52,959 nt of DNA from Rhizomicrobium sp. (GTDB taxonomy: Bacteria > Pseudomonadota > Alphaproteobacteria > Micropepsales > Micropepsaceae). The stretch is taken from positions 1 through 52,959 of the forward strand of contig JARLIR010000062.1 in assembly GCA_031291635.1 (NCBI GenBank). The letters run 5' to 3'. The position numbers were made by a program, and so were the translations under genes. A model generated the notes under the pieces. It was given only the letters and a program-made list of their open reading frames with translations, was not told the origin of the DNA and did no database searches. Shown here piece after piece: positions 1-8,424 of the stretch (its first letter is position 1; every line of letters starts with the position of its first letter).

Positions 1-532
1 CAAAGCGATGCTGGACTGGCATAGCCGTCATCGCTTTTGCGCCCGCTGTGGGGCGGCGACGGTGAGCGGCGACGCCGGTTACAAACGCAGTTGTCCACGT
101 TGCCAAGCCGAACATTTCCCGCGCACTGATCCGGCGGTGATCATGCTGGCGACTTATGGCGACAAATGTTTGCTGGCGCGCAATGTCAGCTGGTCGGGCG
201 ATTTCTATTCCTGCCTCGCGGGCTTCATGGAGCCTGGCGAGACCATCGAAGAAGCGGTGGCACGCGAGCTTTATGAAGAAGCCGGCGTGCGGGCCAAAAA
301 CGTGCGCTATGCCGCCAGCCAGCCCTGGCCCTTTCCGGCGGCGCTGATGATCGGCTGTTATGCGGAAGTGGAAAGCCTGGAACTCAAGCTGGATCCGGCC
401 GAAATCGCCGATGCCGAATGGTACGACAAAGACCAAGCCCGCGCCCTCCTCGCCGACGAAATCGAAGGCCGCAGAGGCCCGATCAAAATCGCCATCGCGC
501 ATCATTTGATCAAGGGGTGGCTGGGGGAGTGA
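1..532 (+). CDS. nudC: NADH pyrophosphatase NudC, C-terminal part (5' end outside window)
   Basis: Hydrolyses NAD(H), and in bacteria also removes NAD caps from RNA, giving NMN(H) plus AMP. The reading frame is already open at the left edge (codons K-A precede the first Met at 8), so the N-terminal domain is missing; full NudC is about 260-310 residues and 174 are visible from that Met. Seen here: a zinc ribbon with CARC and CPRC pairs near residues 11-32, a complete Nudix box of the G-x5-E-x7-RE-x2-EE-x-G form (GFMEPGETIEEAVARELYEE), and the NudC-specific SQPWPFP array just after it, which separates this family from generic Nudix hydrolases. It converges on pheA across a repeat-containing gap. 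Assignment is firm; the true start cannot be seen. Confidence 0.95.
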   Translation, partial: KAMLDWHSRHRFCARCGAATVSGDAGYKRSCPRCQAEHFPRTDPAVIMLATYGDKCLLARNVSWSGDFYSCLAGFMEPGETIEEAVARELYEEAGVRAKNVRYAASQPWPFPAALMIGCYAEVESLELKLDPAEIADAEWYDKDQARALLADEIEGRRGPIKIAIAHHLIKGWLGE

Positions 533-541
533 GGAAAAGGG

Positions 542-655
542 TTTCACGCGGAGACGCGGAGTGGGCGGAGCGGTACTTTGGGCTGCGGGTCTTTTCGAAA
601 TTCCAACTGATTTAGCTCAGTTCACTCCTCCGCGGCTCCGCGTCTCCGCGTGAAA
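542..655. repeat. 20-bp perfect inverted repeat (CACGCGGAGACGCGGAG type)
   Basis: Left arm 542-561 and right arm 636-655 are exact reverse complements over 20 bases, separated by 74 bases. Each arm also has internal GCGGAGACGCGGAG repetition. It lies between the convergent genes nudC and pheA. No protein is encoded between the arms. It may act as a bidirectional terminator or be a copy of a dispersed extragenic palindrome. Confidence 0.8.
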
Positions 656-772
656 TTTCTTTGGAACTCGCGCAGTTACCCCCCTTCGGCTCGCCGCTGC
701 GCGCCGATCCACTTCCCCCCGTGTTCTACGTGCCGGTGTTGGGAGCTCTGCGCCCGCGGGTGGCAGAAAAGG

Positions 773-1681
773 TTACGGCATCTCGCCCCGATAGGGGTGC
801 GCCGGGTAGATGCCCAGCATGATGACGCGGGAGGAGAAGAAGGAAAGTTCTTCCAGCGCAAGGCGCACATTGCGGCTGTCGGGGTGGCCTTCGATGTCGG
901 CGTAGAATTCGGTGGCATTGAAAGAGCCGCCGAGCTGGTAGCTCTCCAGCTTGGTCATATTCACGCCGTTGGTGGCAAAGCCGCCCATCGCTTTGTAGAG
1001 CGCGGCGGGAATGTTGCGCACACCGAAGAGGAAGGTCGTGATCACCGGCTGACCATCATTGGGCGGATCATCGGGCTCGCTGCCGACGATGAGAAAGCGC
1101 GTCATGTTGTTGGAGGCGTCTTCGATGTCGGGCTTGAGGATTTCGAGGCCATAGATCTCACCCGCCAAACTCGACGCCACGGCGGCGCAGCTTGGATCAT
1201 TCAACTCCGCGACGTGACGGGCCGAACCTGCGGTGTCGTACCACTGCTTTTCGACCAGCCCCAATTCCTTGATCACCTTGCGCACTTGGCCGAGCGCCGG
1301 AGCCTGACTGAAGACTGTCTTCACATCTTCCAGCTTGGCACCCGGCACGCCCAAGAGTTGATGGCGCACGCGGTGGAAATGTTCGCCCAAGATGAAGAGG
1401 TTTTTCTCCCCCTGTTGCGGCACGAAGCCTTTGACGGCGCGACCGAAATGGCGGACCAAGAGATGGACGTCGGCGATCCGTCCGTAGACGGAATTTTCCA
1501 CCGGCACAAAGGCGAGATCCGTTTCGCCGCTGCGCACTGCGTCCAACGCGTCTTCAAAACTCGGCTTGCCGATGAATTGGGCGTTGGGCAGCGCCTCACG
1601 CGCCGCCAGATTGGCGTAAGCGCCAGCCTCGCCTTGAAAGGCGACGGTCTTGGCTCGGGCGATCAGCGTGTTGGCAGGCAC
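773..1681 (-). CDS. pheA: Prephenate dehydratase with C-terminal ACT domain
   Basis: Converts prephenate to phenylpyruvate in phenylalanine biosynthesis, in the cytoplasm. The 302-residue protein starts with the typical VAFQGEAGAYA strand, has the PVENS motif near residue 60 and the NNMTRF(L) motif near residue 192 that closes the catalytic domain, then an ACT regulatory domain containing the phenylalanine-binding ESYQLGGSFNATEFYADIEG segment. It lacks a chorismate mutase domain, so this is the monofunctional form usual in alphaproteobacteria. The start is a GTG at 1681 with an AGGAAG ribosome-binding site about 6 bases upstream; this fits the family N-terminus. Feedback inhibition by phenylalanine is expected from the ACT domain. 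It lies upstream of nothing on its strand; the next minus-strand gene (kdsB) is separated by a palindromic repeat. Confidence 0.96.
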   Translation of the reverse strand: MPANTLIARAKTVAFQGEAGAYANLAAREALPNAQFIGKPSFEDALDAVRSGETDLAFVPVENSVYGRIADVHLLVRHFGRAVKGFVPQQGEKNLFILGEHFHRVRHQLLGVPGAKLEDVKTVFSQAPALGQVRKVIKELGLVEKQWYDTAGSARHVAELNDPSCAAVASSLAGEIYGLEILKPDIEDASNNMTRFLIVGSEPDDPPNDGQPVITTFLFGVRNIPAALYKAMGGFATNGVNMTKLESYQLGGSFNATEFYADIEGHPDSRNVRLALEELSFFSSRVIMLGIYPAHPYRGEMP

Positions 1682-1731
1682 GTCGGCTTCCTTTTCTAGC
1701 GGCTGAGACCTTAGCTCGTTGATCCCTATTT

Positions 1732-1813
1732 CGTCATGGCCACCCTTGAGGCGGCCATCCCTTTATCCGCCTGTTTCGCCGCTGGATGGCCGGGTCGAGC
1801 CCGGCCATGACGG
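1732..1813. repeat. Dispersed double-palindrome repeat, copy A
   Basis: Two stem-loops in tandem: ATGGCCACC / GGCGGCCAT around CTTGA, then ATGGCCGGG / CCCGGCCAT around TCGAG, bounded by CGTC and GACGG. Related copies lie at 3325-3450, 7302-7389 and 39506-39593, and a decayed one near 4406-4527. This copy separates kdsB from pheA. Confidence 0.88.
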
Positions 1814-1819
1814 CAAGTT

Positions 1820-2560
1820 CTAGCGGCGCTCGCGGGCCACGGCGGTGCGGGCCTTTTCGAGATCGGCAGAGGTATCGACACTAAGCGGCACCTCGTCCAC
1901 CCGGCCCACGGCGATCGACATGCCGGCTTCGATGGCGCGCAGCTGCTCCAGCTTCTCACGCAATTCCAGCGGCGAAGGCTGTAAGCCGACAAACCGCTGT
2001 AACGCCTCGCGGCGATAGACGTAGACTCCGACATGGGCATACCACGGGCCTTTGCCCCAAGGGGCGCGGGCACGGGTGAAGTAATGGGCGCGGCCACGCA
2101 TGGCGCCGACATCCCAGGTCGCCACCACTTTGACGGTGGAGGGATTGTCGGCCTCGCGCTCGCTTTCGATTTCGGCAGCGACGGTGCCGATATCACAGCC
2201 CGTCGTTACCAAAGCATCCAGCGCCGCGCGCGGCACAGCGGCATCAAACAGGGGCAAATCGCCTTGCAGATTGACCACCACATCGTGCTCGAAGCCGCGA
2301 TCCACCGCGTTCAGCGCCGCCCAAACCCGGTCAGAACCCGAGGCTAGGTTGGGATTGGTCATGACGGCACGTCCGCCCGCCGCTTCCACCGCCTTTTGCA
2401 CCTCGACCTCGCAACAGGCCACGACGACGGGACCAAGATCGGCTTCCACCGCCCGCTGCCACACCCGCACAATCATCGGTACACCACCGATATCGGCCAA
2501 GGGCTTGCCGGGCAGACGCGACGAGGCCATCCTGGCCGGGATCAACACGATTGGTTTCAT
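1820..2560 (-). CDS. kdsB: 3-deoxy-manno-octulosonate cytidylyltransferase (CMP-KDO synthetase)
   Basis: Activates KDO with CTP to CMP-KDO for lipopolysaccharide inner-core synthesis, in the cytoplasm. The 246-residue protein starts MKPIVLIPARMASSRLPGKP, the family nucleotide-binding signature, and carries VVNLQGDLPLFD near residue 95-110 and a PLSVDT-type C-terminus (the family usually has GVDT). The frame stays open upstream to 2971, but the start at 2560 gives the family length (about 245-250) and has a GGGGGAAG ribosome-binding site a few bases before it, so the longer form is rejected. It is divergent from the cytochrome gene at 2741, with 180 bases between that should hold both promoters. 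Confidence 0.95.
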   Translation of the reverse strand: MKPIVLIPARMASSRLPGKPLADIGGVPMIVRVWQRAVEADLGPVVVACCEVEVQKAVEAAGGRAVMTNPNLASGSDRVWAALNAVDRGFEHDVVVNLQGDLPLFDAAVPRAALDALVTTGCDIGTVAAEIESEREADNPSTVKVVATWDVGAMRGRAHYFTRARAPWGKGPWYAHVGVYVYRREALQRFVGLQPSPLELREKLEQLRAIEAGMSIAVGRVDEVPLSVDTSADLEKARTAVARERR

Positions 2561-2740
2561 TGGCACTTCCCCCTCTATTATATTCGGGCCGTTATGCGAC
2601 AGTTCGCCGCACTGCAGCCTCGAAATGTGCTTGTAATGTCGCACCTGGAGGTCCCATGGGGGGCCTCTTTTCGTCTTCGCCTTGTATCTTACGCGTCGCC
2701 TCGCGACAGCACGACACCCGATAACACGGAGCCAGACCTT

Positions 2741-3292
2741 ATGGATTCCTGGGAGTGGAACAAGATATTCGGTGCGGTGCTCGGCACTGTGCTGTTTGTT
2801 CTCGTTGTCAAATTCGTCGCAGAGGCGGTTTACGAGACGCCCGCGCCGCAAAAGCCGGGCTATGCCGTCGAAGTGCCGGAGGAAAGCACCAGTCAAACGA
2901 GTGCCGCCGCGCCGGTGGCCGAGCCGATTCCTGATTTCGGCACCGTGCTGGCCAGCGCCGATGTCGGCCATGGCAAGGAAATCTCAGGCCGCTGCGAACA
3001 ATGCCATGATCTGTCCAAAGGCGGACCCAACAAGATCGGCCCCAATCTGTGGGGCGTGGTGGGTCGGCCGCGCGCCAGCCATCCCGGTTTTTCCTATTCC
3101 AGCGCCATGGGCGCCGCGCACGAGCCTTGGGATTTCGCCAAGCTGTACGTCTTCCTGAAGGCGCCGCAGACCGATGTGCCAGGTACCAAGATGAGCTTCG
3201 CGGGCTTGCGTTCCAGCCAAGATCGCATCGATCTGCTCGCCTATCTGCGCATGCAATCCGACAGCCCGTTGCCGATCCCGCCGAAGAAATAG
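2741..3292 (+). CDS. cycM: Membrane-anchored monoheme cytochrome c (CycM / c552 type)
   Basis: A 183-residue class I c-type cytochrome held in the inner membrane by one uncleaved N-terminal helix (residues about 8-28), facing the periplasm; in relatives it passes electrons from the bc1 complex to the terminal oxidase. A 50-residue Pro/Glu/Ala-rich linker leads to the heme domain, with CEQCH at 85-89, the conserved NKIGPNLWGVVGR segment after it, and the likely axial methionine 151 in GTKMSFAG. Start chosen at the ATG giving the membrane anchor; the upstream open frame has no such signal. Maturation would depend on the ccm genes at 39.6-45.6 kb. Oxidase partner genes are not in this window. 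Confidence 0.9.
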   Translation: MDSWEWNKIFGAVLGTVLFVLVVKFVAEAVYETPAPQKPGYAVEVPEESTSQTSAAAPVAEPIPDFGTVLASADVGHGKEISGRCEQCHDLSKGGPNKIGPNLWGVVGRPRASHPGFSYSSAMGAAHEPWDFAKLYVFLKAPQTDVPGTKMSFAGLRSSQDRIDLLAYLRMQSDSPLPIPPKK

Positions 3293-3324
3293 AATTCTCC
3301 TAAGCTTTGCCTGCGCTGCTTTAC

Positions 3325-3450
3325 CGTCATGGCGGGGCTTGACCCCGCCATTCAGGAAACCAAAAAGTGGGCCATGGCCTACTTCTTTTTGTGGGCATCA
3401 GCGCGATGTGGGCGCTATGTGGATGGCCGGATCTAGTCCGGTCATGACGG
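3325..3450. repeat. Dispersed double-palindrome repeat, copy B
   Basis: First stem-loop ATGGCGGGG-CTTGA-CCCCGCCAT at 3329-3351 is perfect over 9 base pairs; second is ATGGCCGGA-TCTAG-TCCGGTCAT with one G-T pair. The spacer is longer than in the other copies. It sits between the cytochrome gene and the dehydrogenase at 3460 and could act as a transcription terminator for the former. Confidence 0.85.
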
Positions 3451-3459
3451 ATTAAAATC

Positions 3460-4398
3460 ATGCCCCAAACAAAACCCAAGCTTTTGATGATTGTGCCGGT
3501 CAAATGGGCGGGTCTGGCAGGCTCGGCGCTGGGCAGCGTCGAGGTCGTGGTCGAAGGCAAGGATGCTTATGACCCAGCCGAAATCGATTACGTTCTCAGC
3601 TTCCGCCCGCCGCCGGGATTGCTGGCGCGGCTGCCCAATCTGAAAGCCGCCTTTTCCTTGGGTGCGGGCGTCGATGGCTTTCTCTGCGACCCCACTTATC
3701 CCATGCCAGTGCCGCTCGTGCGCTTCGTCGATCGCACCCTTTCGGCAGAGATGGCGCAGTATCTGTTGCTGCAAGCCCTGATCCATCACCGTATGCAGCG
3801 CTTCTTCGATCAGTGTCAGGCCGAAGGCCAATGGCGCCAGCGGGTGCTGGAACGGCGCACCGAAGAAACTCATGTCGGCTTTCTGGGCCTGGGAGAGATC
3901 GGTAGCTTCACCGCCGGGCATTTCGTCGAGCTCGGCTTTCCGGTGCGCAGCTGGACGCGCCAGCGCAAAGCCGTGCCCGGTGTCACCAGTTTCGCCGGAG
4001 CGGAGGAGCTGACGCCGTTTCTATCACGCTGCGATATTCTGATCTGCTTGTTGTCGCTGACGCGGCAGACCACAGGCATCTTGAATGCCAAGACCTTTGC
4101 GGCCCTGCCCCAGGGCGCGCTGGTGATCAATGTGGCGCGCGGTGGTCATCTGATCGAGACCGATCTGATCGCTGCTTTGGATAGCGGCCATCTGGCGGGC
4201 GCGGTGCTGGATGTCTTCGAGCATGAGCCCTTAGCGCAGGACAATCCCTTGTGGCGCCATGCCAAAGTGACGGTAACCCCGCATGTGGCAGCGATCTCGC
4301 AACCTGCCGTGGTGCTGGCCTATGTGCGTGACGGCATCGCTGCCTTCGAGCGCGGCGAGCAACCGGCCACGGTGGTGGACGTGAACACAGCCTATTGA
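3460..4398 (+). CDS. D-2-hydroxyacid dehydrogenase, glyoxylate/hydroxypyruvate reductase A type
   Basis: Likely NAD(P)H-dependent reductase of glyoxylate, hydroxypyruvate or a similar 2-keto acid. The 312-residue protein has a short substrate domain, then the Rossmann nucleotide-binding motif GLGEIG near residue 143, and the three catalytic residues of the family in order: Arg in NVARGG, Glu in DVFEHEPL and His in TPHVAA. The absence of a long N-terminal domain and the DPTYP-(x)-VPLVRFVD segment fit the GhrA subgroup rather than SerA or FDH. The true substrate cannot be told from sequence. It is probably a single gene, flanked upstream by repeat copy B and downstream by a decayed repeat copy. 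Confidence 0.85.
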   Translation: MPQTKPKLLMIVPVKWAGLAGSALGSVEVVVEGKDAYDPAEIDYVLSFRPPPGLLARLPNLKAAFSLGAGVDGFLCDPTYPMPVPLVRFVDRTLSAEMAQYLLLQALIHHRMQRFFDQCQAEGQWRQRVLERRTEETHVGFLGLGEIGSFTAGHFVELGFPVRSWTRQRKAVPGVTSFAGAEELTPFLSRCDILICLLSLTRQTTGILNAKTFAALPQGALVINVARGGHLIETDLIAALDSGHLAGAVLDVFEHEPLAQDNPLWRHAKVTVTPHVAAISQPAVVLAYVRDGIAAFERGEQPATVVDVNTAY

Positions 4399-4405
4399 AC
4401 CTTGT

Positions 4406-4527
4406 CGTTATGCCCGTAACTACAGGCCATCCAGATCGTGGTGTTCCGGTTTTCGTGAGATGACGGAACCCGTCCGGCAACGCTATACCAAGCGGGAACT
4501 GGATGGCCCGCTTTTGCGGACCATGAC
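4406..4527. repeat. Probable decayed copy (E) of the double-palindrome repeat
   Basis: GGCCATCCAG at 4425-4434 and CTGGATGGCC at 4499-4508 are perfect reverse complements matching the inner arms of the repeat family, and an outer CCATGAC lies at 4521-4527. The hairpin loops themselves have diverged. It fills most of the gap between the dehydrogenase and the GST gene. Confidence 0.45.
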
Positions 4528-4545
4528 AAACGGCGGAGCGGACCC

Positions 4546-5190
4546 ATGTACACCCTGATCATCGGCAATAAGAACCTTTCGAGCTGGAGCTTACGCCCCT
4601 ATCTGGCGCTGAAAGCCGCCAAGGTCGCGTTCACGGAAATTCCGGTGCGTCTCGATCAGCCGGAAACCCGCGCTTCCATCGCCACCTTCTCGCCCGCGGG
4701 CAAAGTGCCGGTGCTGAAAATCGAAGAGAACGGCAAGACCCAGCTGGTGTGGGACAGCCTGGCGATTTGCGAGACCATCGCCGAGCGCCATCCCGAAGCC
4801 AAGCTGTGGCCCACGGACGGGTTTGCGCGCGCCGAAGCCCGTTCCTATGCCGCCGAAATGCATTCCGGTTTTGTCGATGTGCGTCAGCAGCTGTCGATGG
4901 ATTTCGCCCGCAAGCTGGCGACGCCGGAACTGAGTGAGGCGACGCAAAAGCAGATCGGGCGCATCACCGGCGCCTGGGACGCGGCACTGGCCAAATATCA
5001 AGGCGATTTCCTGTTTGGCGAATTTTCGGTCGCCGATTGCATGTATGCCCCGGTGGTGTCGCGTTTTCTCACCTTTGGCATCGCTTTGCCCGCCGCGTCC
5101 GCCGCCTATTGCGCCCGCGTCATGGCACTGCCGGCGATGCAGGAATGGCTGGCTGGGGCGCAAAAGGAAGTGGCCGACGGCTGGAAATAG
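4546..5190 (+). CDS. Glutathione S-transferase family protein
   Basis: A 214-residue cytosolic GST-fold protein. The N-terminal thioredoxin-like domain carries NLSSWSLRPYLALK (probable catalytic Ser region), the cis-proline motif GKVPVL near residue 51-57 and the glutathione-contacting WDSLAICETIAE segment near residue 68; the all-helical C-terminal domain ends ...FGEFSVADCMYAPVVSRF, with the usual N-capping Asp. These are the normal GST marks, but the sub-class and substrate cannot be assigned. It ends directly against the stop of the convergent TAXI gene at 5191. Confidence 0.88.
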   Translation: MYTLIIGNKNLSSWSLRPYLALKAAKVAFTEIPVRLDQPETRASIATFSPAGKVPVLKIEENGKTQLVWDSLAICETIAERHPEAKLWPTDGFARAEARSYAAEMHSGFVDVRQQLSMDFARKLATPELSEATQKQIGRITGAWDAALAKYQGDFLFGEFSVADCMYAPVVSRFLTFGIALPAASAAYCARVMALPAMQEWLAGAQKEVADGWK

Positions 5191-6225
5191 TTATTTGTGC
5201 GCGGGCTTGACGGGGGGCGGCGGCAATTGCCCCGCCTCGCGATAGAAGCGCCCTGCACCGGCATGCAGCGGTACGGAGAGCAGGCTGAGCGTTTCGCCCA
5301 GTTTGATCTCTTGCGCCGGGCTCGGGCCTTGCTCCAACAGCGCCCGGTTACCAGGATGATAAAGCGCCTGCACCAGGTCGTGCACCACATCAGCGGGGGC
5401 GCTGTCTTTGACGATCCACAGCGTGTGGCACGAAATGGTCTCCAGACGCCCGGTGCCGCGATAGGCGCCCGGCGGAATGATGTCGGCAGAGAGACCTTTG
5501 ACTTGGGCAATGAGCCTGGCACGACCCGGTCCATCAATCGGAATCAGCTTGGCCTGACCGCGGCTCACCATATCGGCGATGAGAATATTGGGCGCGCCGC
5601 CGAGGAAGAAGAAAGCGTCTATCTTGCCTTCGCGCAACAGGCCACCGGAAATCTCGTAAGTCTCGCGCACGACTTTGACATTGCGCACGCCATAAGCGGC
5701 CAATAGCTGCTGGGCGATGACATCGGCGCCGGAATTGGCATTGCCGAGCGAGACGCGCTTGCCCCTCAAATCGGCGACCTTTTTGATCGGCGAATGAGCC
5801 GCGACCAACAGCTGCATTTCTTCCGGAAAGAGATCGGCCATCACCCGGATATGAGTCTGGCGCCCGGCCTTCTGAAAGGCGCCCCGCCCGGCCACCGCAT
5901 CGGCCACCACATTGCCCTGGGCGAGGCCAGAGGCGGCGATGCCATCGTTGACGGCGCGCACATTGGCCACCGCGCCATCGCTGGTACGGGCGGAGACGAT
6001 CATGCCCGCTGGACCACATTGGGTGCTTAGTTCGCAGCGCATCAGGCCGGGGGGATGACTGACCACCCGCGCGATCAGCTCGCCCATGGGAAAATAGGTG
6101 CCCGCGACCGGGCCGGTGGCGATGTCGAAGGCGCGGCGCGGCGGCAGGGTCTGCGCAGTGCTGGCAACGAGCGGCAGCAGGCAGAGCAAAACGGCAGCGG
6201 CGATGCGCGGCATCAAATCAACCAT
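5191..6225 (-). CDS. TAXI-family TRAP transporter solute-binding protein
   Basis: Periplasmic binding protein of the TAXI type, which captures small organic anions for a TRAP transporter. A signal peptide (residues about 5-25, start either at 6225 or at a Met 4 codons in) leads to the mature protein, which begins FDIATGPVAGTYFPMGELIARVV, the family hallmark of the IATG-x-x-GTYFP type, and has GKRVSLGNANSGADVIAQQLL in the middle, the usual ligand-pocket region. Length 344 fits the family (about 320-350). No DctM/DctQ-type or fused 4TM-12TM membrane subunit is adjacent, so it is an orphan here. It converges on the GST gene and is divergent from tadD. Confidence 0.88.
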   Translation of the reverse strand: MVDLMPRIAAAVLLCLLPLVASTAQTLPPRRAFDIATGPVAGTYFPMGELIARVVSHPPGLMRCELSTQCGPAGMIVSARTSDGAVANVRAVNDGIAASGLAQGNVVADAVAGRGAFQKAGRQTHIRVMADLFPEEMQLLVAAHSPIKKVADLRGKRVSLGNANSGADVIAQQLLAAYGVRNVKVVRETYEISGGLLREGKIDAFFFLGGAPNILIADMVSRGQAKLIPIDGPGRARLIAQVKGLSADIIPPGAYRGTGRLETISCHTLWIVKDSAPADVVHDLVQALYHPGNRALLEQGPSPAQEIKLGETLSLLSVPLHAGAGRFYREAGQLPPPPVKPAHK

Positions 6226-6372
6226 CCTTGTATCTTTGGCACAGATTTACGTCAGCAATCGGGCATCAAGCTCCCGAAAACGCTTAGGAACAAGGCGTGC
6301 TCTTCAATGAACTTAAGGCTTTGTTGACCGCGATCGGGCCATTCTGCAGGGGCAGTCGTAAAGGCGATCTTG

Positions 6373-7254
6373 ATGCGCCCCTTCCGTGTTCTGGCATTCT
6401 CGGCTTTGCTGGGTGGAACTTTCTTGGGCGGAGCGGCCCTGGCCAGTTCCACAGACGCCAAATCTGACGCCACACTCCAAGCCAAAGCCGCCGCTTTGAG
6501 CCAAGGGATCGAAGACGGTCTTCGCGACGCCAAGGCCAAGCGGGCGGCGGGCGATTTGAACGCCGCCGTCATGGTTCTGAGTCAGCTGATGCTGATCAAC
6601 GCCGATGACGGACGGGTGGTCGCTGAATACGGCAAAGTGCTGGTGCAGCAGGGACGGGCCCGCGAGGCCCTCGACTTTTTGAACCGTGCGGTACAACTCA
6701 CTCAGACCGACTGGACGCTCTATTCCGCCCTCGGCGTTGCCTATGATGGCAACAACGATTTCGCCAATGCCAGAGCCGCTTATGACCATGCCCTGCGGCT
6801 CAAGCCCGGCGAGCCGGCGATTCTCAACAATTATGCGCTGTCGCGCGCCATGGCCGGTGATCTGGCAGGGGCCAAAGCCTTGATCGCCCAAGCCGCTGCC
6901 ACCTCCAAGGACGAACGCGTCGCCCGCAACGTCAAAATGATCAATGGCCTGACGCCGCTAGCCGCCAGCAAAATTGCCAGCACGCCCAAAGCGCTGCCCG
7001 TGCCGCCGCCCGTGCCCATGAAAGCCGCGAGCAAGGCCCCAGCCAAAACGCACAGCGATGTCGCATCCGGACCGCCGCGCACCCTGACCACGGCCGAAGG
7101 CAAACAGATCGTGATGCAAGCCGTGCCGGTGGATGCTCTTGCTGGCGCCGTCGGCAAGGCCCACAAAACCGCCAGCAAAAACCCGGCGCCGATCAAGACG
7201 GCCAAGCAAAGCGACGGCATCCCCGCGCTGCGGCTCGCCAACGACCGGCAATAG
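6373..7254 (+). CDS. tadD: Tetratricopeptide-repeat pilus assembly lipoprotein-like protein (TadD type)
   Basis: A 293-residue secreted TPR protein that fits the TadD role of supporting secretin assembly in Tad pilus biogenesis. It has a signal peptide (residues 1-25, cleavage after ALA-S), then about four TPR-like helical pairs (about residues 35-175, for example WTLYSALGVAYDGNNDFANA and EPAILNNYALSRAMAGDLAG), and a low-complexity Pro/Ala/Lys-rich tail. No lipobox cysteine is visible, unlike many TadD proteins. A TTG three bases upstream could also serve as start; ATG at 6373 is preferred. It faces the cpa/tad operon convergently across repeat copy C, so the role rests on context plus TPR architecture. 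Confidence 0.78.
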   Translation: MRPFRVLAFSALLGGTFLGGAALASSTDAKSDATLQAKAAALSQGIEDGLRDAKAKRAAGDLNAAVMVLSQLMLINADDGRVVAEYGKVLVQQGRAREALDFLNRAVQLTQTDWTLYSALGVAYDGNNDFANARAAYDHALRLKPGEPAILNNYALSRAMAGDLAGAKALIAQAAATSKDERVARNVKMINGLTPLAASKIASTPKALPVPPPVPMKAASKAPAKTHSDVASGPPRTLTTAEGKQIVMQAVPVDALAGAVGKAHKTASKNPAPIKTAKQSDGIPALRLANDRQ

Positions 7255-7301
7255 CAGGTTTGGTCCAGAGCGCATCCGATCTGTCGGAGCATTTTTTCTT
7301 T

Positions 7302-7389
7302 CGTCATGACCGCCGTTGAGGCGGTCATCCATGCCTGCATCTGATCAAGCATCGTCGCGGGATGGCCGGGTCAAACCCAGCCATGACGG
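7302..7389. repeat. Dispersed double-palindrome repeat, copy C
   Basis: Stem-loops ATGACCGCC-GTTGA-GGCGGTCAT and ATGGCCGGG-TCAAA-CCCAGCCAT. In the first stem both arms have changed together relative to copy D (A-T in place of G-C), keeping pairing. Lies between convergent tadD and tadC. Confidence 0.86.
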
Positions 7390-7425
7390 TGGGGTTCGGT
7401 GTGGAATGGGATCGATTCAACGCCC

Positions 7426-8415
7426 TCACATCATATGCGAGATGCGCATGATGGCGGGGCCCATGATGACCACGAAGAGACAGGGCAGGAAGAACAGAAT
7501 CATCGGCACGGTGAGCTTAGCCGGCAGCGCGGCGGCCTTTTTCTCCGCTTCCATCATCCGCATTTCGCGATTTTCTTGGGCGCAAATACGCAAAGCCTGG
7601 CCCAAGGGCGTGCCGTAACGCTCGGCCTGATTGAGCGCAGTGGCCACTGCTTTCACGCCTTGGTGGCCGCAACGCTTGGCGAGATTCTCAAAGGCTTGTT
7701 TGCGATCAGGCAAATAGCTGAGCTCTGCGGTGGTGAGGGCAAATTCTTCCGCCAGCTCGACCGAAGACTGGCCGATTTCGGCCGCAACCTTGGCAAAGCC
7801 GGATTCCACGCTCATGCCCGCCTCAACGCAAATCAGCAAAAGATCGAGCGCATCGGGAAAGGCCGCCATGATGGATTGCTGGCGGCGCTGAATGACATTG
7901 TTGATGTAGACATCGGGCAGATAGAAGCCAGCCAGCGCCGCCCCGACGGAGACAGCGATTTTCGGCATCGGCGCCCAGGAAAAATGGGTGACGACGAAAA
8001 GATAGAACAGCACCACAGCGAAAACGACGAAGGGCATGACGAAGCGGAAGAAGTTGAAGACCACCACCGGTGTGGGGCCACGCATACCCGCTTGATGCAG
8101 CTTGAATTGGGTATCCTCAGAAGCCACGAGCTTGCCGAGATCGAAGCGATCGGAAATCTGTTTGATCAACTTGGCTGAGCCCACGGGATCTGCGCGCAGC
8201 GCCGTGCCTTTGCGGCCGCCCAAGGACTCCTTATGACGGGCACGCAATTCCTCGCGCCGCTCGGCCACCGATTTCAGCCTTTTGTTGAGCGTGTTGCGTT
8301 CCAGCAGCGGCAAACCCAAGGTTACGAAGGTGGCAAAGGCGAGAATTCCCACGCCCAGCGTGGCCAGAAAGCCGGGACTGAAAACCAATTCCACGATGTC
8401 GACATTGCCGAACAT
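7426..8415 (-). CDS. tadC: Tad pilus inner-membrane platform protein TadC
   Basis: One of two GspF-type inner-membrane platform proteins on which the Flp pilus is built. The 329-residue protein has an N-terminal helix (about 12-35), a paired helix region (about 118-165), the T2SSF domain with AFPDALDLLLICVEAGMSVESGF near residues 187-209, and a C-terminal membrane segment LPAKLTVPMILFFLPCLFVVIMG. This distribution of helices and the LLLICVEAGMS motif are typical of TadC rather than TadB. It is the last gene of the minus-strand cpaB-tadC run, 9 bases after tadB. Confidence 0.94.
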   Translation of the reverse strand: MFGNVDIVELVFSPGFLATLGVGILAFATFVTLGLPLLERNTLNKRLKSVAERREELRARHKESLGGRKGTALRADPVGSAKLIKQISDRFDLGKLVASEDTQFKLHQAGMRGPTPVVVFNFFRFVMPFVVFAVVLFYLFVVTHFSWAPMPKIAVSVGAALAGFYLPDVYINNVIQRRQQSIMAAFPDALDLLLICVEAGMSVESGFAKVAAEIGQSSVELAEEFALTTAELSYLPDRKQAFENLAKRCGHQGVKAVATALNQAERYGTPLGQALRICAQENREMRMMEAEKKAAALPAKLTVPMILFFLPCLFVVIMGPAIMRISHMM

Positions 8416-8424
8416 AAGGCGTCC

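Noticed and set aside
650..1699. 349-codon open frame on the + strand
   Set aside because: Antisense to pheA, which has all family motifs; the frame is a by-product of high GC codon use and its product is low-complexity His/Arg-rich.
2561..2971. N-terminal extension of kdsB
   Set aside because: Would overlap the start of the cytochrome gene and add 137 residues not found in the family; ATG at 2560 has a good ribosome-binding site.
6313..6327. TTAA-GGCTTTG-TTGA upstream of tadD as a CtrA box
   Set aside because: One mismatch and no independent support; left out because such near matches arise by chance, although the context is a pilus gene.
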